Source of the DNA: Agrostemma githago
Taxonomy: Eukaryota > Streptophyta > Magnoliopsida > Caryophyllales > Caryophyllaceae
DNA: 64,000 bases
NCBI GenBank assembly: GCA_958450325.1
Contig: OY288251.1
Coordinates: forward strand, 15,938,976 to 16,002,975
Reading direction: 5' to 3'
The notes beneath the pieces were generated by a model, which did no database searches, was not told where the DNA came from, and was given only the letters and a program-made list of their open reading frames with translations. The position numbers were made by a program, and so were the translations under genes. Shown in pieces: positions 29,895 through 39,488 of the stretch (positions within the stretch are counted from its first letter, which is position 1; every line of letters begins with the position of its first letter).

Positions 29895-32800
29895 TCAGAC
29901 GTAATATTTCTTTAGTGTATCTGCATTCCAGTGAGCGCTTAGCTCTTGTCCCTCCAGATTGGCTATCCTGTATGTGCCTGGCCCCAAAACCTGAGTTATT
30001 TGGTATGGGCCCTCCCAATTGGCACTCAGCTTTCCATGCTCTCTTGACTTCCCAATCGCCTGTGTCTTTCTCAGAACCAATTCGCCCATCTGAAAGCTCC
30101 TCTGTCGGACTTTGCTGTTGAAAGCTTTCCTCATTCGCTGCTGGTGGGCAGCGATGTTGGTACTGGCTTCCTCCCTTAGCTCATTTACCAGGTCCAGGGC
30201 TTCAACCATTGCAGCTTCATTCTCAGCCTGGTCGTACTGCAGGGAGCGCAGAGAGGGAATCCTTGCTTCGATTGGCAACAGTGCCTCTGCGCCATATACC
30301 AGACCAAATGGGGTTTGGCCTGTAGACTCTTTCTTGGTGGTTCGGATCGACCAGAGTATACTGGGGAGTTCGTCGGCCCACCTACCCTTGCAATCATCCA
30401 CCATTTTTTTCAGGCCGTTCAGGATTTGTTTGTTGGCTGCTTCTGCTTGCCCGTTTGTTTGAGGATGACAGACAGCTGAGTAGGCGACTGAAATATTGTG
30501 GCTTTCCAGCCAGATTCTCAGCGGATCGTTATCGAATTGCCTGCCATGGTCAAATACCAACATCTTTGGTAGACCGAATCTGGTGATGATGTTTCGCCAG
30601 ATCACTTTCCTGACCGCCGGTTCAGTGATATTGGGCACTGCTTCGACCTCCACCCACTTGGTGAAGTAATCTATGGCGACAATTAAGAATTTTCTGCCCC
30701 CTGTTGCCACCGCGAAGGGTCCCAGAATGTCCATCCCCCATTGAGCGAAGGGGATGGGGGATAGGATTGGTTTGAGCTCTTGGGCTGGGGCATGGATTGA
30801 TGGGGCAAATAGTTGGCATTTCCTGCATTTCTGGGTCAGGCTCTTGGCGTCCGCCAGCATGGTAGGCCAGTAGTAGCCTGCCCGGAGGGCTTTGTGGGCC
30901 AGTGCTTTTCCACCAATGTGATGTCCACATATCCCTGAGTGGATATCCTCTAATACCTCAGCGGCCTGATCCGCCCGCAGACATTTGAGCAGTGGATGAG
31001 TAAAAGACTTTTTGTAAAGCTCTTCATTGATGAGTATGAACCAGGCTGCTTTGGCCTGTGTTTTCCTCTTTTGTAACGGGTCTGATGGTAAGATACCATG
31101 CTTCTTGTACTGGATGAAGGGAGTCATCCAGCTTTCCAGCTCTTCTTCCATGGCATTAATCGTTTGACAGGGATTGGTAGACTTCTCGTGTAAAACGTCG
31201 ACCCATACTGATCTCCGGATGTCCTGCAGACTGGAACTTGCCAGTTTTGACAGGGCATCTGCTCTGTTGTTCTGGGATCGGGGGATTTGTTTGACCTCAT
31301 ATGATTTTAGGTCGGACAATTCTCCTTTTACCATCTCCAGGTACGTGGCCATTGCTTGGTCTCTTGCTTCGTATTCTCCATTAATCTGGTTGGCGATGAG
31401 TTGGGAGTCTGTCGCCAAGACAATTCGTTCTGCCCCTGCGGCTTTAGCTAGCCTGACGCCTGCGAGTACTGCTTCGTACTCTGCTTCATTGTTTGATGCT
31501 GGGAAAACGAATCTGAGAGCATGCTCAAAGTCGGTCCCTTCTGGGCTGGTTAGTACGACGCCTGCACCCGCGCCATTGGCCGTCGAGGACCCGTCAGTAT
31601 ATACGGTCCATTCCTGGGCAGGGGCTTCCTCTTCCCCTGAATGGGAGCACTCAGCCAAAAAGTCTGCCAAAGCTTGGGCCTTGATGGCTGTTCTCGACTG
31701 ATAAGATATACCTAGCCCGCTCAGCTCAATTGCCCATTTCAACAATCTCCCTGATTTTTCAAATTTTTCCAACACCTTTTCCAGGGGTTGGTCGGTGAGG
31801 ACTACGACTGGATGTGCGTCAAAGTAAGGCCTGAGCTTCCTGGCCGCAATTATGACCGCGTAGGCGGCTTTTTCAACCATCGGATAATTCTTCTCAGCTG
31901 CCCCCAGCGCATGACTCACAAAGTATATAGGTTGCTGGGCGCCTGCCTCTTCTCGCAGGATGACCGCGCTGACAGTTATATTGGTTACTGCAATGTAGAG
32001 AAAAAGTTTTTCTCCTGCTACTGGTCTAGCCAGGGTAGGGAGCCTCTTAAGATGGTCCTTCAGTTGCTCGAAGGCCTCTTTCTGCTCGTTTTCCCATTTG
32101 AACTGTTTGTTTCCTTTTAGTATCTTGAAAAAAGGAGTGGCTTTGTCTGCTGATCGGGCAACGAATCGTGCCAAGGCGGCCATTCGACCCGTCAGGCGCT
32201 GGATGTCTCTGATGGTCTTGGGCTCAGGGAGGTCTAGAACTGCCTGAATTTTTTCAGGGTTGGCATCTATACCCCGAGAACTGACCAAGAACCCCAGGAA
32301 TTTTCCGGAGCGGACTCCAAACGTGCACTTTTTCGGATTTAGTTTCATTTTGTAAGCGCGCAGAGAACTGAAGGTTTCCTGCAAGTCTGTCAGGTGTTCC
32401 CTGTCTTCCCTGCTTTTTACGATGGCATCATCAACGTAAGCCTCGATGTTTCTGCCTTTTTGTTTCTCAAACACTTTATCAACCAACCGCTGGTACGTAG
32501 CCCCTGCATTTTTGAGCCCGAAGGGCATCATCTTATACATGTAAGTGCCCGAACTAGTGATGAACGCACACTTCACCCTGTCCGGCTGCCACAAGTACAC
32601 TTGGTGATACCCTGAAAAGGCGTCTAAGAAGCTTAGCATGGTGTAGCCACTGGTGGCGTCTACCATTTGATTGATCCGAGGGAGCGGATAGCAGTCTTTT
32701 GGGCAGGCTTTGTTCAGGTTCGTAAAGTCGACGCACATTCTCCATGCGCCAGACGATTTCTTGACCATGACAACATTTGCCAGCCATTCTGGGTAGTCGC

Positions 32801-35618
32801 AGACTTCAATAAAGTCTTCTTTCAAGAGTTTGTCAATTTCTTCCTTGATTGCTGCGTCTTTTTCTGCAGACATGTTTCGTTTCTTCTGCTTTACAGGGCG
32901 AGCTTCCATGCTTACATTCAGCTTGTGAACGACGCATGATGGATCAACGCCAGGCATCTCGTCTGCAGAATAGGCAAATACGTCTTTGTTCTCCTTCAGT
33001 AGCTTGACCAGTTCGGCCTGGTAGGATTCTTCCAGGCCTGCTCCTACCAGCACCTGTCTTCCTGGCTCCAAATCTACCAGCATACTCTCGCCCCCTGGTT
33101 CCAGGCGGTCAGACACCGGGTGCTCGACTGGGACTTCACCTTCTCTGCAGGGGGAATTGTCGGCTTTTCTTTTTCCTTTTCTGTCTCTCTCGTGCTCTTG
33201 CAGGGCCACGGAGTAGCATTGTCTGGCTGACTCCTGGTCCCCACGTACCTTTCCTTCCAGCCCGAAGTCAGTGACATACACGATGGTGAGAGCCCTGATG
33301 GAGATTGCCGCCTCGATTTCATCCAGCGTGGCCCTGCCAATCAGGGCGTTATAGGCAGACCTTGCGTCCACAACAACAAAGGTTGCCCTGACATTCCTGG
33401 TTGTGGAACCTTCCCCGAAGGTTATAGGCAAGTCGATGACCCCCATGGGCAGCACGCCTGCCCCACTGAATCCATACAGGGATCCGGGAGCAGGCCGCAG
33501 GTGCCTTTTTTCCAGGCCCATTTTTTCGAAAGCATCCTTGTACAATAGATTCGTGTATGCGCCCGTGTCCACCATACATCTTCGCACAATATGGTTGCTG
33601 ATCTCTAGGGACAGCACCAGAGGATCACTGTGCGGATATATCACCCGTCCTGCATCATCAGGGGTGATACTTAATGTCACTCCCCTTGGACTCCCTTCTT
33701 TCTCAGCATAGCAGATCTGGTTCCTCAGCTCGCGCATTTGCCTTTTTTGGCCTCTTCGACTGAGCTGGCCCTCAGTGCCCCCTGAAATTACATGGATTAC
33801 CATCCGGTTCTGCACTGACCCCTCGGGTTTCTCAGACACTTCCTTCTGAGACTTATTTTTGGCCGCATAGTTGGCTAACCATCCGTTTCTGATCAACTTT
33901 TCGATTTCGTCCTTTAGGTGACGGCATTCCTCGGTGGTATGGCCTATACAGTCGTGGAAAGTGCAGAACTTCTTTGGGTCGCCTTTTGGGCTGCGAGGTT
34001 TGTTTGGGCGGTTCCATTTGGCAGTTTCTTTTTCCAGTTCGAAGATTTCCGCCCTGGATTTGTTCAGAGCGGTGTAACTGTCGAATCTGGGTTGGTAGAC
34101 TGGGCGCTCCTTCTTGGGAGTGTCTCCCTCTTCCCTTTGCTTGCCTGGCTCACTTCTGCCCCTTCCACCCTGCGGTCCCCCTTGAGGCTTTGTTTGGCCT
34201 GCAGGGGTATCCGTCAGGCCGTGGAATTCCTCCTGCAGAATGAACCCTTCAGCAATCTTCCTGGCCATGGCCAAGGTTTCTGGCTGGGCCCTGATCATCT
34301 GGTTTTTCATTTCCCCTGGAAGTAGGGAGATTGTCAGGGCGTAGGCGGCAGTGGAATCATCGATCTCCTTGACCTGTTGGTAGGATAGATCAAACCTTCT
34401 CATGTACTCTCTCACACTCTCACCCTTTTTCTGTTTTAGGGTCATGAGATCGAAACGGGTAAGGCGTCTTCTCTTGTTTCCGGCATACTGTTCGAGGAAA
34501 GTTTCAGCCAACTCTATGAAGAACCTGATCGACCCCTGGCGGAGGTCTCTGAACCATCCCTGCGCGAGCCCCACCAGGGTGGTAGGGAAAACTTTGCACC
34601 ATATGGCATCATCTACGTCATACATGCCCATGTGGCTCTCAAAGGCTGCCAGGTGGTCTTCAGGGTCTATCGTCCCGTCAAATTTGATGGTGGGCATTTT
34701 GATTTTTGGAATGGGGTACTCTTGTACCTCAGGGTGCAACGGGGTTTTCGTGGGCCTGCCCACCAGTCGTGACCTGCTTTCCCCAGACTGGTTACCGTGA
34801 GAATCCCATTGTTTATGGGTCGGTTTCCTCGTACTGGGGGAGCGGTGCCTTGGTGGTGGCCTGCTTGCTGCTTCATCCTCCGTTTCCGGGGAGATCTGCC
34901 TGGGCCTCTTCCTCTGAGAGTGGCAGAGGTTTTCACCCTGATGGTGTCTGGACTCGAGCGGTTGTCCTCGGTTGAGCCGGGATTGTAGGCTTTGGGATAA
35001 GCCGGGGACCGTCGGCTCTTTGGCTGCAGGTGTTAGTCTGGAGAAAACTCCACCCGGCCTTTCCCCTAAGCGTTTCGACATGGGCTCCCTGGGCCTCATG
35101 CGCTCCTGTAATCCTTGAGATAAGCCTCCCTGTCCTCCAGACGCCGATTCTGTTGTGTGAATGGAGAATGCTTGCTGGACAGGTGGCTCTGGGTTGCCAG
35201 TAGTAATGCGCCTCTGCGCATGCGTATACATTTGAGCTGTTCTTCTTGCTTTTCTTTGAGCGTTTCTGGCGGCGGTCCGCCTCGTGCCCCCGGCCTCGTC
35301 CCTGCTGACTGGGGACGGTTGCCTAGGAGCCGACACGACCCTGCCCACCAAGTCTTCAGGTGTGAATTCCTGATTCAGCATCGCAGAGAAGAACGCGGCC
35401 GCCTGTGCCATCTGAGCTGGGGTCAGATTGAGAGCACGCCCTGGGTGTGTCCCCAACTCGGGTGTCACAGCAGTGTTTGATCTATCGAGGGGATTGGTTC
35501 CCCCTACCGCTAGGATCGTAGCAGGAGGAACCCTCTCCGACTGCGGCATACCATACAGGGGGGTCACCGGCGGGACCGTCGGACCCGCTCCTGCACTGGC
35601 ATCACCGATTTCTGGCAT
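29895..35618 (-). CDS. gag-pol: Gag-pol polyprotein of the Tat-like element (1907 aa)
   Basis: One uninterrupted frame. By residue: gag capsid domain about 305-460 (KMPTIKFDGTIDPEDHL); Cys/His motif near 550 (CTFHDCIGHTTEEC); protease Asp-Thr-Gly near 685 (MVDTGAYTN); RT about 930-1130 with YVDDAIVKS near 1062. A degenerate RNase H follows near 1210 (LFLYIAVTNITVSAV, first Asp absent). A second, archaeal-type RNase H about 1340-1470 has YTDGSS, Glu in NNEAEYEAV and Asp in LATDSQL. Integrase has an HHCC region near 1580 and the core Asp in MDILGPF, Asp in VFDHGRQF and Glu in NGQAEAANK. The double RNase H is diagnostic for Tat. The integrase motif FDHGRQF differs from the usual SDNG(R/T)QF, but the catalytic Asp is kept. 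Gag and pol share one frame without a frameshift. Confidence 0.95.
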   Translation of the reverse strand: MPEIGDASAGAGPTVPPVTPLYGMPQSERVPPATILAVGGTNPLDRSNTAVTPELGTHPGRALNLTPAQMAQAAAFFSAMLNQEFTPEDLVGRVVSAPRQPSPVSRDEAGGTRRTAARNAQRKARRTAQMYTHAQRRITTGNPEPPVQQAFSIHTTESASGGQGGLSQGLQERMRPREPMSKRLGERPGGVFSRLTPAAKEPTVPGLSQSLQSRLNRGQPLESRHHQGENLCHSQRKRPRQISPETEDEAASRPPPRHRSPSTRKPTHKQWDSHGNQSGESRSRLVGRPTKTPLHPEVQEYPIPKIKMPTIKFDGTIDPEDHLAAFESHMGMYDVDDAIWCKVFPTTLVGLAQGWFRDLRQGSIRFFIELAETFLEQYAGNKRRRLTRFDLMTLKQKKGESVREYMRRFDLSYQQVKEIDDSTAAYALTISLLPGEMKNQMIRAQPETLAMARKIAEGFILQEEFHGLTDTPAGQTKPQGGPQGGRGRSEPGKQREEGDTPKKERPVYQPRFDSYTALNKSRAEIFELEKETAKWNRPNKPRSPKGDPKKFCTFHDCIGHTTEECRHLKDEIEKLIRNGWLANYAAKNKSQKEVSEKPEGSVQNRMVIHVISGGTEGQLSRRGQKRQMRELRNQICYAEKEGSPRGVTLSITPDDAGRVIYPHSDPLVLSLEISNHIVRRCMVDTGAYTNLLYKDAFEKMGLEKRHLRPAPGSLYGFSGAGVLPMGVIDLPITFGEGSTTRNVRATFVVVDARSAYNALIGRATLDEIEAAISIRALTIVYVTDFGLEGKVRGDQESARQCYSVALQEHERDRKGKRKADNSPCREGEVPVEHPVSDRLEPGGESMLVDLEPGRQVLVGAGLEESYQAELVKLLKENKDVFAYSADEMPGVDPSCVVHKLNVSMEARPVKQKKRNMSAEKDAAIKEEIDKLLKEDFIEVCDYPEWLANVVMVKKSSGAWRMCVDFTNLNKACPKDCYPLPRINQMVDATSGYTMLSFLDAFSGYHQVYLWQPDRVKCAFITSSGTYMYKMMPFGLKNAGATYQRLVDKVFEKQKGRNIEAYVDDAIVKSREDREHLTDLQETFSSLRAYKMKLNPKKCTFGVRSGKFLGFLVSSRGIDANPEKIQAVLDLPEPKTIRDIQRLTGRMAALARFVARSADKATPFFKILKGNKQFKWENEQKEAFEQLKDHLKRLPTLARPVAGEKLFLYIAVTNITVSAVILREEAGAQQPIYFVSHALGAAEKNYPMVEKAAYAVIIAARKLRPYFDAHPVVVLTDQPLEKVLEKFEKSGRLLKWAIELSGLGISYQSRTAIKAQALADFLAECSHSGEEEAPAQEWTVYTDGSSTANGAGAGVVLTSPEGTDFEHALRFVFPASNNEAEYEAVLAGVRLAKAAGAERIVLATDSQLIANQINGEYEARDQAMATYLEMVKGELSDLKSYEVKQIPRSQNNRADALSKLASSSLQDIRRSVWVDVLHEKSTNPCQTINAMEEELESWMTPFIQYKKHGILPSDPLQKRKTQAKAAWFILINEELYKKSFTHPLLKCLRADQAAEVLEDIHSGICGHHIGGKALAHKALRAGYYWPTMLADAKSLTQKCRKCQLFAPSIHAPAQELKPILSPIPFAQWGMDILGPFAVATGGRKFLIVAIDYFTKWVEVEAVPNITEPAVRKVIWRNIITRFGLPKMLVFDHGRQFDNDPLRIWLESHNISVAYSAVCHPQTNGQAEAANKQILNGLKKMVDDCKGRWADELPSILWSIRTTKKESTGQTPFGLVYGAEALLPIEARIPSLRSLQYDQAENEAAMVEALDLVNELREEASTNIAAHQQRMRKAFNSKVRQRSFQMGELVLRKTQAIGKSREHGKLSANWEGPYQITQVLGPGTYRIANLEGQELSAHWNADTLKKYYV

Positions 35619-35684
35619 GATTGTGTTTGATTTTGTGATTATGAGTGGTTGATTTTAGTGGGTAACTCATGAGCACAACCGTAA

Positions 35685-35704
35685 GTTCCCCACAGACGGC
35701 GCCA
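35685..35704 (-). other. Primer binding site of the Tat-like element
   Basis: The minus strand reads TGGCGCCGTCTGTGGGGAAC, three bases inside the 5' LTR. It differs from the Athila-type PBS in this window, so another tRNA primer is used. Confidence 0.9.
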
Positions 35705-35707
35705 AAT

Positions 35708-36383
35708 TGTTCCGGTCACGGAAACAATTCACCCGGCCTAGGATCCGGGTAGTATAATTGAATTAACGATGAACAATTGATCGCTTGATTCCCTTGGTCT
35801 CCCCTTCCTCTCACTCCTTGAATCGGACCTTCCCGGCGGAAACGGCCTGCTCCCTGCACAAAGAACGCACAGGGCCTCGGAGGTTGTCCGAGGAAACCCT
35901 CTCCGATGCCTAAGTCAGTCCGTGAAATGCCTTTACGAACCTAGCTCGTGAGGACCTAGGCGGCGTTTTAGAAGTAAGAGTCTAGAGAGAGAAAATCCCC
36001 CCCCTCTCATGTGGGAAATGGGGAGGTATTTATACCTTCCCACAAGAGAGAGAAGAGAAAGAAGAATGGTTGGATAGAGAAGTGACAAGTGGCGGCTTCT
36101 CATCCATCCATTCCCAATTACCTTAAGCAAAATGACGAGAGGGCCCCTGGAGGTCCTGACCCTGTCGACCAGGGATTTCCCAGGGCAGACAGTCTTCAGG
36201 CAGGGGGCTGCCAAGTTCCGACAGGCTGGGTTGGCTCGTGCTCTCAGCAGCTGACGGCCAACCTTTAGCGTTTTATGCTTTGTTTTAGGTTCTTGCTGGG
36301 GGCTAGTCTTTCGATTCCCTGGCAGGAACCGTCTCGGGGCCTGCCTAGCAGGCGGCTGATTGACAGGCGGCCCACCCCAATCA
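35708..36383 (-). repeat. 5' LTR of the Tat-like element
   Basis: 676 bp, TG...CA on the minus strand. TATAAATA lies on the minus strand in the palindrome GGTATTTATACC near 36023-36034 and is the likely promoter of the gag-pol transcript. Confidence 0.95.
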
Positions 36384-36960
36384 GAAACAAACATAAATAT
36401 TTTGAATAATAAAACAACTTCAACGTAATACAACTACACCTACAGCAGAAAACTACAACTACAATCAAACCCTAAATTACACACTATCAATCTTGCAACG
36501 CACGCATTCATCTCTGACCTTAATGAAATGTGACTTTTCTCAACAACGACTGTGACTTTGAAGAACAATGACTGTGGCTTTGCTCGTATAACAGCATGAT
36601 TGTTAGAGATTAACACCCACACCGCATAACAACTGCAAGTACAACTACAACCCAAGATGCAATACTCAACAACAATAATAAATAGAACAATGATAAAGAA
36701 ACAAACATAAATATTTTGAATAATAAAGCAACTTCAACGTAATACAACTACACCTACAGCAGAAAACTACAACTACATGGAACCAACACAATAATAATTT
36801 GGGTTGATTAATATCCACAACACATAAGAACTACAAGAACAACTACAAACCAATATGTAATACTCAACAACAACAAAAAAATACAATGATAAATATAGCA
36901 ATGATAAAGAAACCAACATAAATATTTGGAATAATAAAGAACTTTAAACGTAATACAGCA
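36384..36960. repeat. A-rich tandem repeat, further copies
   Basis: GAAACAAACATAAATATTTT recurs at 36384 and 36698, with a shorter diverged copy at 36908. The 305-315 bp unit continues the one broken at 23992 by the Tat-like element. It contains GTGACTT/GTGGCTT motifs. Confidence 0.75.
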
Positions 36961-37150
36961 AAAAAACTACAACAACGGTGAACGTGTGACTGTCTGTCAT
37001 ATTAAGTGTGACTATCACGTTATAACGGTGTGACTCTCCAAAATATCAAACCAAACAAAAAAATGGATACATCAAAGCCTGTACACAGCGACGTGTGACT
37101 ATCCGTCATATCGAGTATGACTATCACATTATAACTGTGTGACTCTTCTC
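36961..37150 (-). repeat. Inverted TAGTCACAC repeat cluster
   Basis: GTGTGACTGTCTGTCATAT, AAGTGTGACTATCACG, GTGTGACTCTCC and similar units, the reverse complement of the motif in 6242-21930. The opposite orientation at the right side is what one expects of subterminal repeats. Confidence 0.7.
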
Positions 37151-37671
37151 ATTAACAAACCAAGATCAAAAAAAGGAATGCAAGATGCAAGATACCAAAT
37201 ATATATGCATATATCCATCTTACCTCCTACATGTTGACCGGAAATTTTCGACTGCACATTTTCGAGCATATGATCATCGCGTGAGTCTTCGAGGAACAAC
37301 ACCATTAGAGCATAGAGATGTAGAGCAATTTACGAATTGGGGTTCGGTTATTGTGAATAATGGTATAGATAAAGGGATGATTTTTTATTTGGGATGAATT
37401 TTGAATTTTAGTAAGAGCTTGGTGTGAGATTTGGGATGAATTTCGAATTTTAGTGAGGGAGTGAATTTTGTTGATGGAAAGGGTGATATGGTGACAGAAA
37501 TGGTGATTGCATACTCTGCTTTTGCCCTGCTGCTTGTCAGTCGACGCACATCCTCTCCCTTTTTTCTTTTCTTTTTTTTTATTAATCTAAGTCATCCATC
37601 CAAACCAAATCAAGGGCCAAAAAAAACAACTTCCCAACTTACCAATCCTCACCAAACTCCCTTGATCCATT

Positions 37672-37673
<2 letters not shown>
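37151..37673. other. Probable right edge of the Mutator-like region
   Basis: AT-rich with a short direct repeat (GGGATGAATTT(T/C)GAATTTTAGT at 37391 and 37432). No gene, clear terminal inverted repeat or TSD was found, so the edge is undefined. Confidence 0.4.

Positions 37674-37755
<82 letters not shown>
37674..37755. repeat. (TA)n microsatellite
   Basis: About 40 uninterrupted TA dinucleotides. The Ile-Tyr frame across it is an artefact. Confidence 0.95.
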
Positions 37756-37757
<2 letters not shown>

Positions 37758-37824
37758 GTGGGTTCCGGTGAGGCAGGGTAACTTCTTACACCCAGTGAGG
37801 CACAATCTAGACTATTAGATTAAG

Positions 37825-38755
37825 ATGAAACATACATCCAAATAAGTGTTATATACACTAAAAAAAACTCATTATATACGTTATTAAACTCACTATATAT
37901 ACACACACTTAAGAAATCAATATACAGTAAAAAAAAATTGTTATACTCACTCAAATAATTATTATGTACACCAATTAATCAACAATGGAACATACATCAA
38001 AATAACTGTTATATACGCTAAAAAAACTCATTATATACGCTATTAAACTCACTACATATATACACTTAGGAACTCAATACATACAGTAAAATAATTGTTA
38101 TTTACACCTAAATAATTAATATGTACATCAGTTAATCAACAATGGAACATACATCAAAATAAATGTTATATACACTAAAAAAACTCGTTATATACACTAT
38201 TAAACTCACTACATATATATACACTTAAAAACTCAATATATACAGTAAAATAATTGTTATATACACCTAAATAGTTACTATGTACACCAATTAATCAACA
38301 ATGGAAAATACATCCAAATAACTTTTATATACACTAAAAACTCATTATATACGCTATTAAACTCACTATATATACACACTTAAGAACTCAATATATACAG
38401 TAAAATAAATGTTATATACACTCAAATGGTTACTATGTACACCAATTAATCAACATATATAAATATACACCGGAATAACCTAAAACAATGGAACATACAA
38501 CAAAATATCTGTTATATACACTAAAAAAACTCATTATATACGCTATTAAACTCATTATATATATACACTTAAGAACTCAATATATACAGTAAAATATTTA
38601 TTGTTATATACACTCAAATGGTTACTATGTACACCAATTAATCAACATATATACATTGAAATAATTGTCATATGTACTTAATTATTTGATATAGTAGAAA
38701 TGTTATATATACCCTAAACCAGTTATTATGTACATCGGAATTGTTCTTATATACA
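37825..38755 (+). repeat. Left inverted arm of a ~155-bp AT-rich repeat
   Basis: Five to six units, each with AACTCATTATATACGCTATT, TTAAGAACTCAATATATACA and TACACCAATTAATCAACA. The reverse complement of this sequence, with the same unit order near the inner end, lies at 47635-48195. The two arms face each other around the copia remnant. Confidence 0.8.
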
Positions 38756-38756
38756 T

Positions 38757-39224
38757 CAATTTTATTTTAATATTAAAAAATGAATTTTTTTCGGGATTTG
38801 ATTTTTTGGATTTTTTTTCTTTTGGTAAAAAAATGTGATTATTGTTTCAGAAAAAAAGTGTATTTTTGTGGGAAAATATTTTTTGGATTTTTTTTTCCCA
38901 AGGAAAAAAATATATTTCGGAAAAAAAATTCCAAAAATAAAACAATTTCCAAAAAAAAAAAAATTACAAAAAAAAAAAAAAAATTTTTTGGGAAAAAAAA
39001 AAATTTATAAAAAAAATTCCGAAATATATATTTTTTTTTTTGGAAAAACAATTTCAGTAATATATTTTTTCCCCCGGGAAAAAATTTTCCAAAAATTATT
39101 TTTTTTCCGAAAAAAAAAATTCGAAACAAAAAATTCCTTTTTCCGAAAAAATAAACACATTTTTTGCCAGACATTTTTTTTCCCAAAAGAAAATAAATCA
39201 TTTTTTTAATATTAAAATAAAATT
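38757..39224. mobile_element. Foldback/hairpin sequence
   Basis: The ends CAATTTTATTTTAATATTAA (38757) and its inverse near 39200-39224 are perfectly paired for about 23 bp. The pairing continues imperfectly inward (TTTTCTTTTGG near 38817 against CCCAAAAGAAAA near 39181). The interior is nearly pure A/T with short GG/CC blocks. It is probably a foldback-type element or a collapsed inverted duplication. No TSD was confirmed. Confidence 0.6.
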
Positions 39225-39230
39225 GTTGTA

Positions 39231-39475
39231 TGTAGAATCTAGCGACCCTAGGTAATACTCTAGAGGGAGGGTGAATAGAGTATTACCTTATTTTTAAAAT
39301 TTTTAACAATACACTACACTCGAAACTTATTACGAAAGATGTAGTATAGTATTACGTATTTGATACGGCTAATTAAATGAAATCACAATTTCTTTGCTAT
39401 TACACTTACTACTAAAAAGTATAAGTGTAGAAAATAGCAAAGATAAATAAAATGCGTAAGTAAATAACACGAGAA
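39231..39475 (-). repeat. Partial 3' LTR of the copia element
   Basis: Matches 46267-46514 (TGTAGAATCTAGCGACCCTA onwards) at roughly 93% by eye. It then stops abruptly and is followed within 15 bp by the extra ORF, so about 1.1 kb of the LTR and the PPT are missing. Confidence 0.85.
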
Positions 39476-39488
39476 AAGGTAAATTGAC

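Larger units (their letters stand above)
23993..36383 (-). mobile_element. Tat/Retand-like Ty3/gypsy retrotransposon, complete
   Basis: 12.4 kb with LTRs 23993-24670 and 35708-36383, TG...CA ends on the minus strand and a perfect TSD GAAAC (23988-23992, 36384-36388). Reading on the minus strand it holds a PBS, one long gag-pol ORF, a 125-bp tandem array and then two genes on the opposite strand. Two RNase H-type domains, a gypsy integrase, opposite-strand ORFs and a tandem array between pol and the 3' LTR are known features of the Tat lineage and of Retand. The LTRs differ by about seven substitutions and one 2-bp indel in 676 bp (about 1.0%, counted by eye), so it is young. Gag-pol has no stop, so this copy may be autonomous. 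Confidence 0.95.
5738..37150. mobile_element. Mutator-like region with Ulp1-like and FAR1-like genes (three pieces)
   Basis: Once the two LTR elements with verified TSDs (9872-17626, 23993-36383) are removed, the remaining 5738-9871, 17627-23992 and 36384-37150 read as one continuous older unit. It carries two plus-strand Ulp1-like copies, a small ORF, and a convergent minus-strand FAR1/MULE transposase pseudogene. Clusters of a TATAGTCACAC repeat lie in plus orientation at 6242-21930 and inverted (GTGTGACT) at 36960-37150. MULEs with a ULP-like gene (Kaonashi) are known from several plants. The left end was lost to the Athila-like insertion and no terminal inverted repeat was identified, so the element boundaries are not established. 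Confidence 0.5.

Noticed and set aside
30112..35652. Many plus-strand frames of 60-175 codons opposite gag-pol
   Set aside because: They are shadows of the highly constrained minus-strand gag-pol frame.
37461..37781. Open frame with an Ile-Tyr run
   Set aside because: It is the translation of the (TA)n microsatellite.
38780..39209. Lys/Phe-rich frames on both strands
   Set aside because: They are produced by A and T runs of the foldback sequence.
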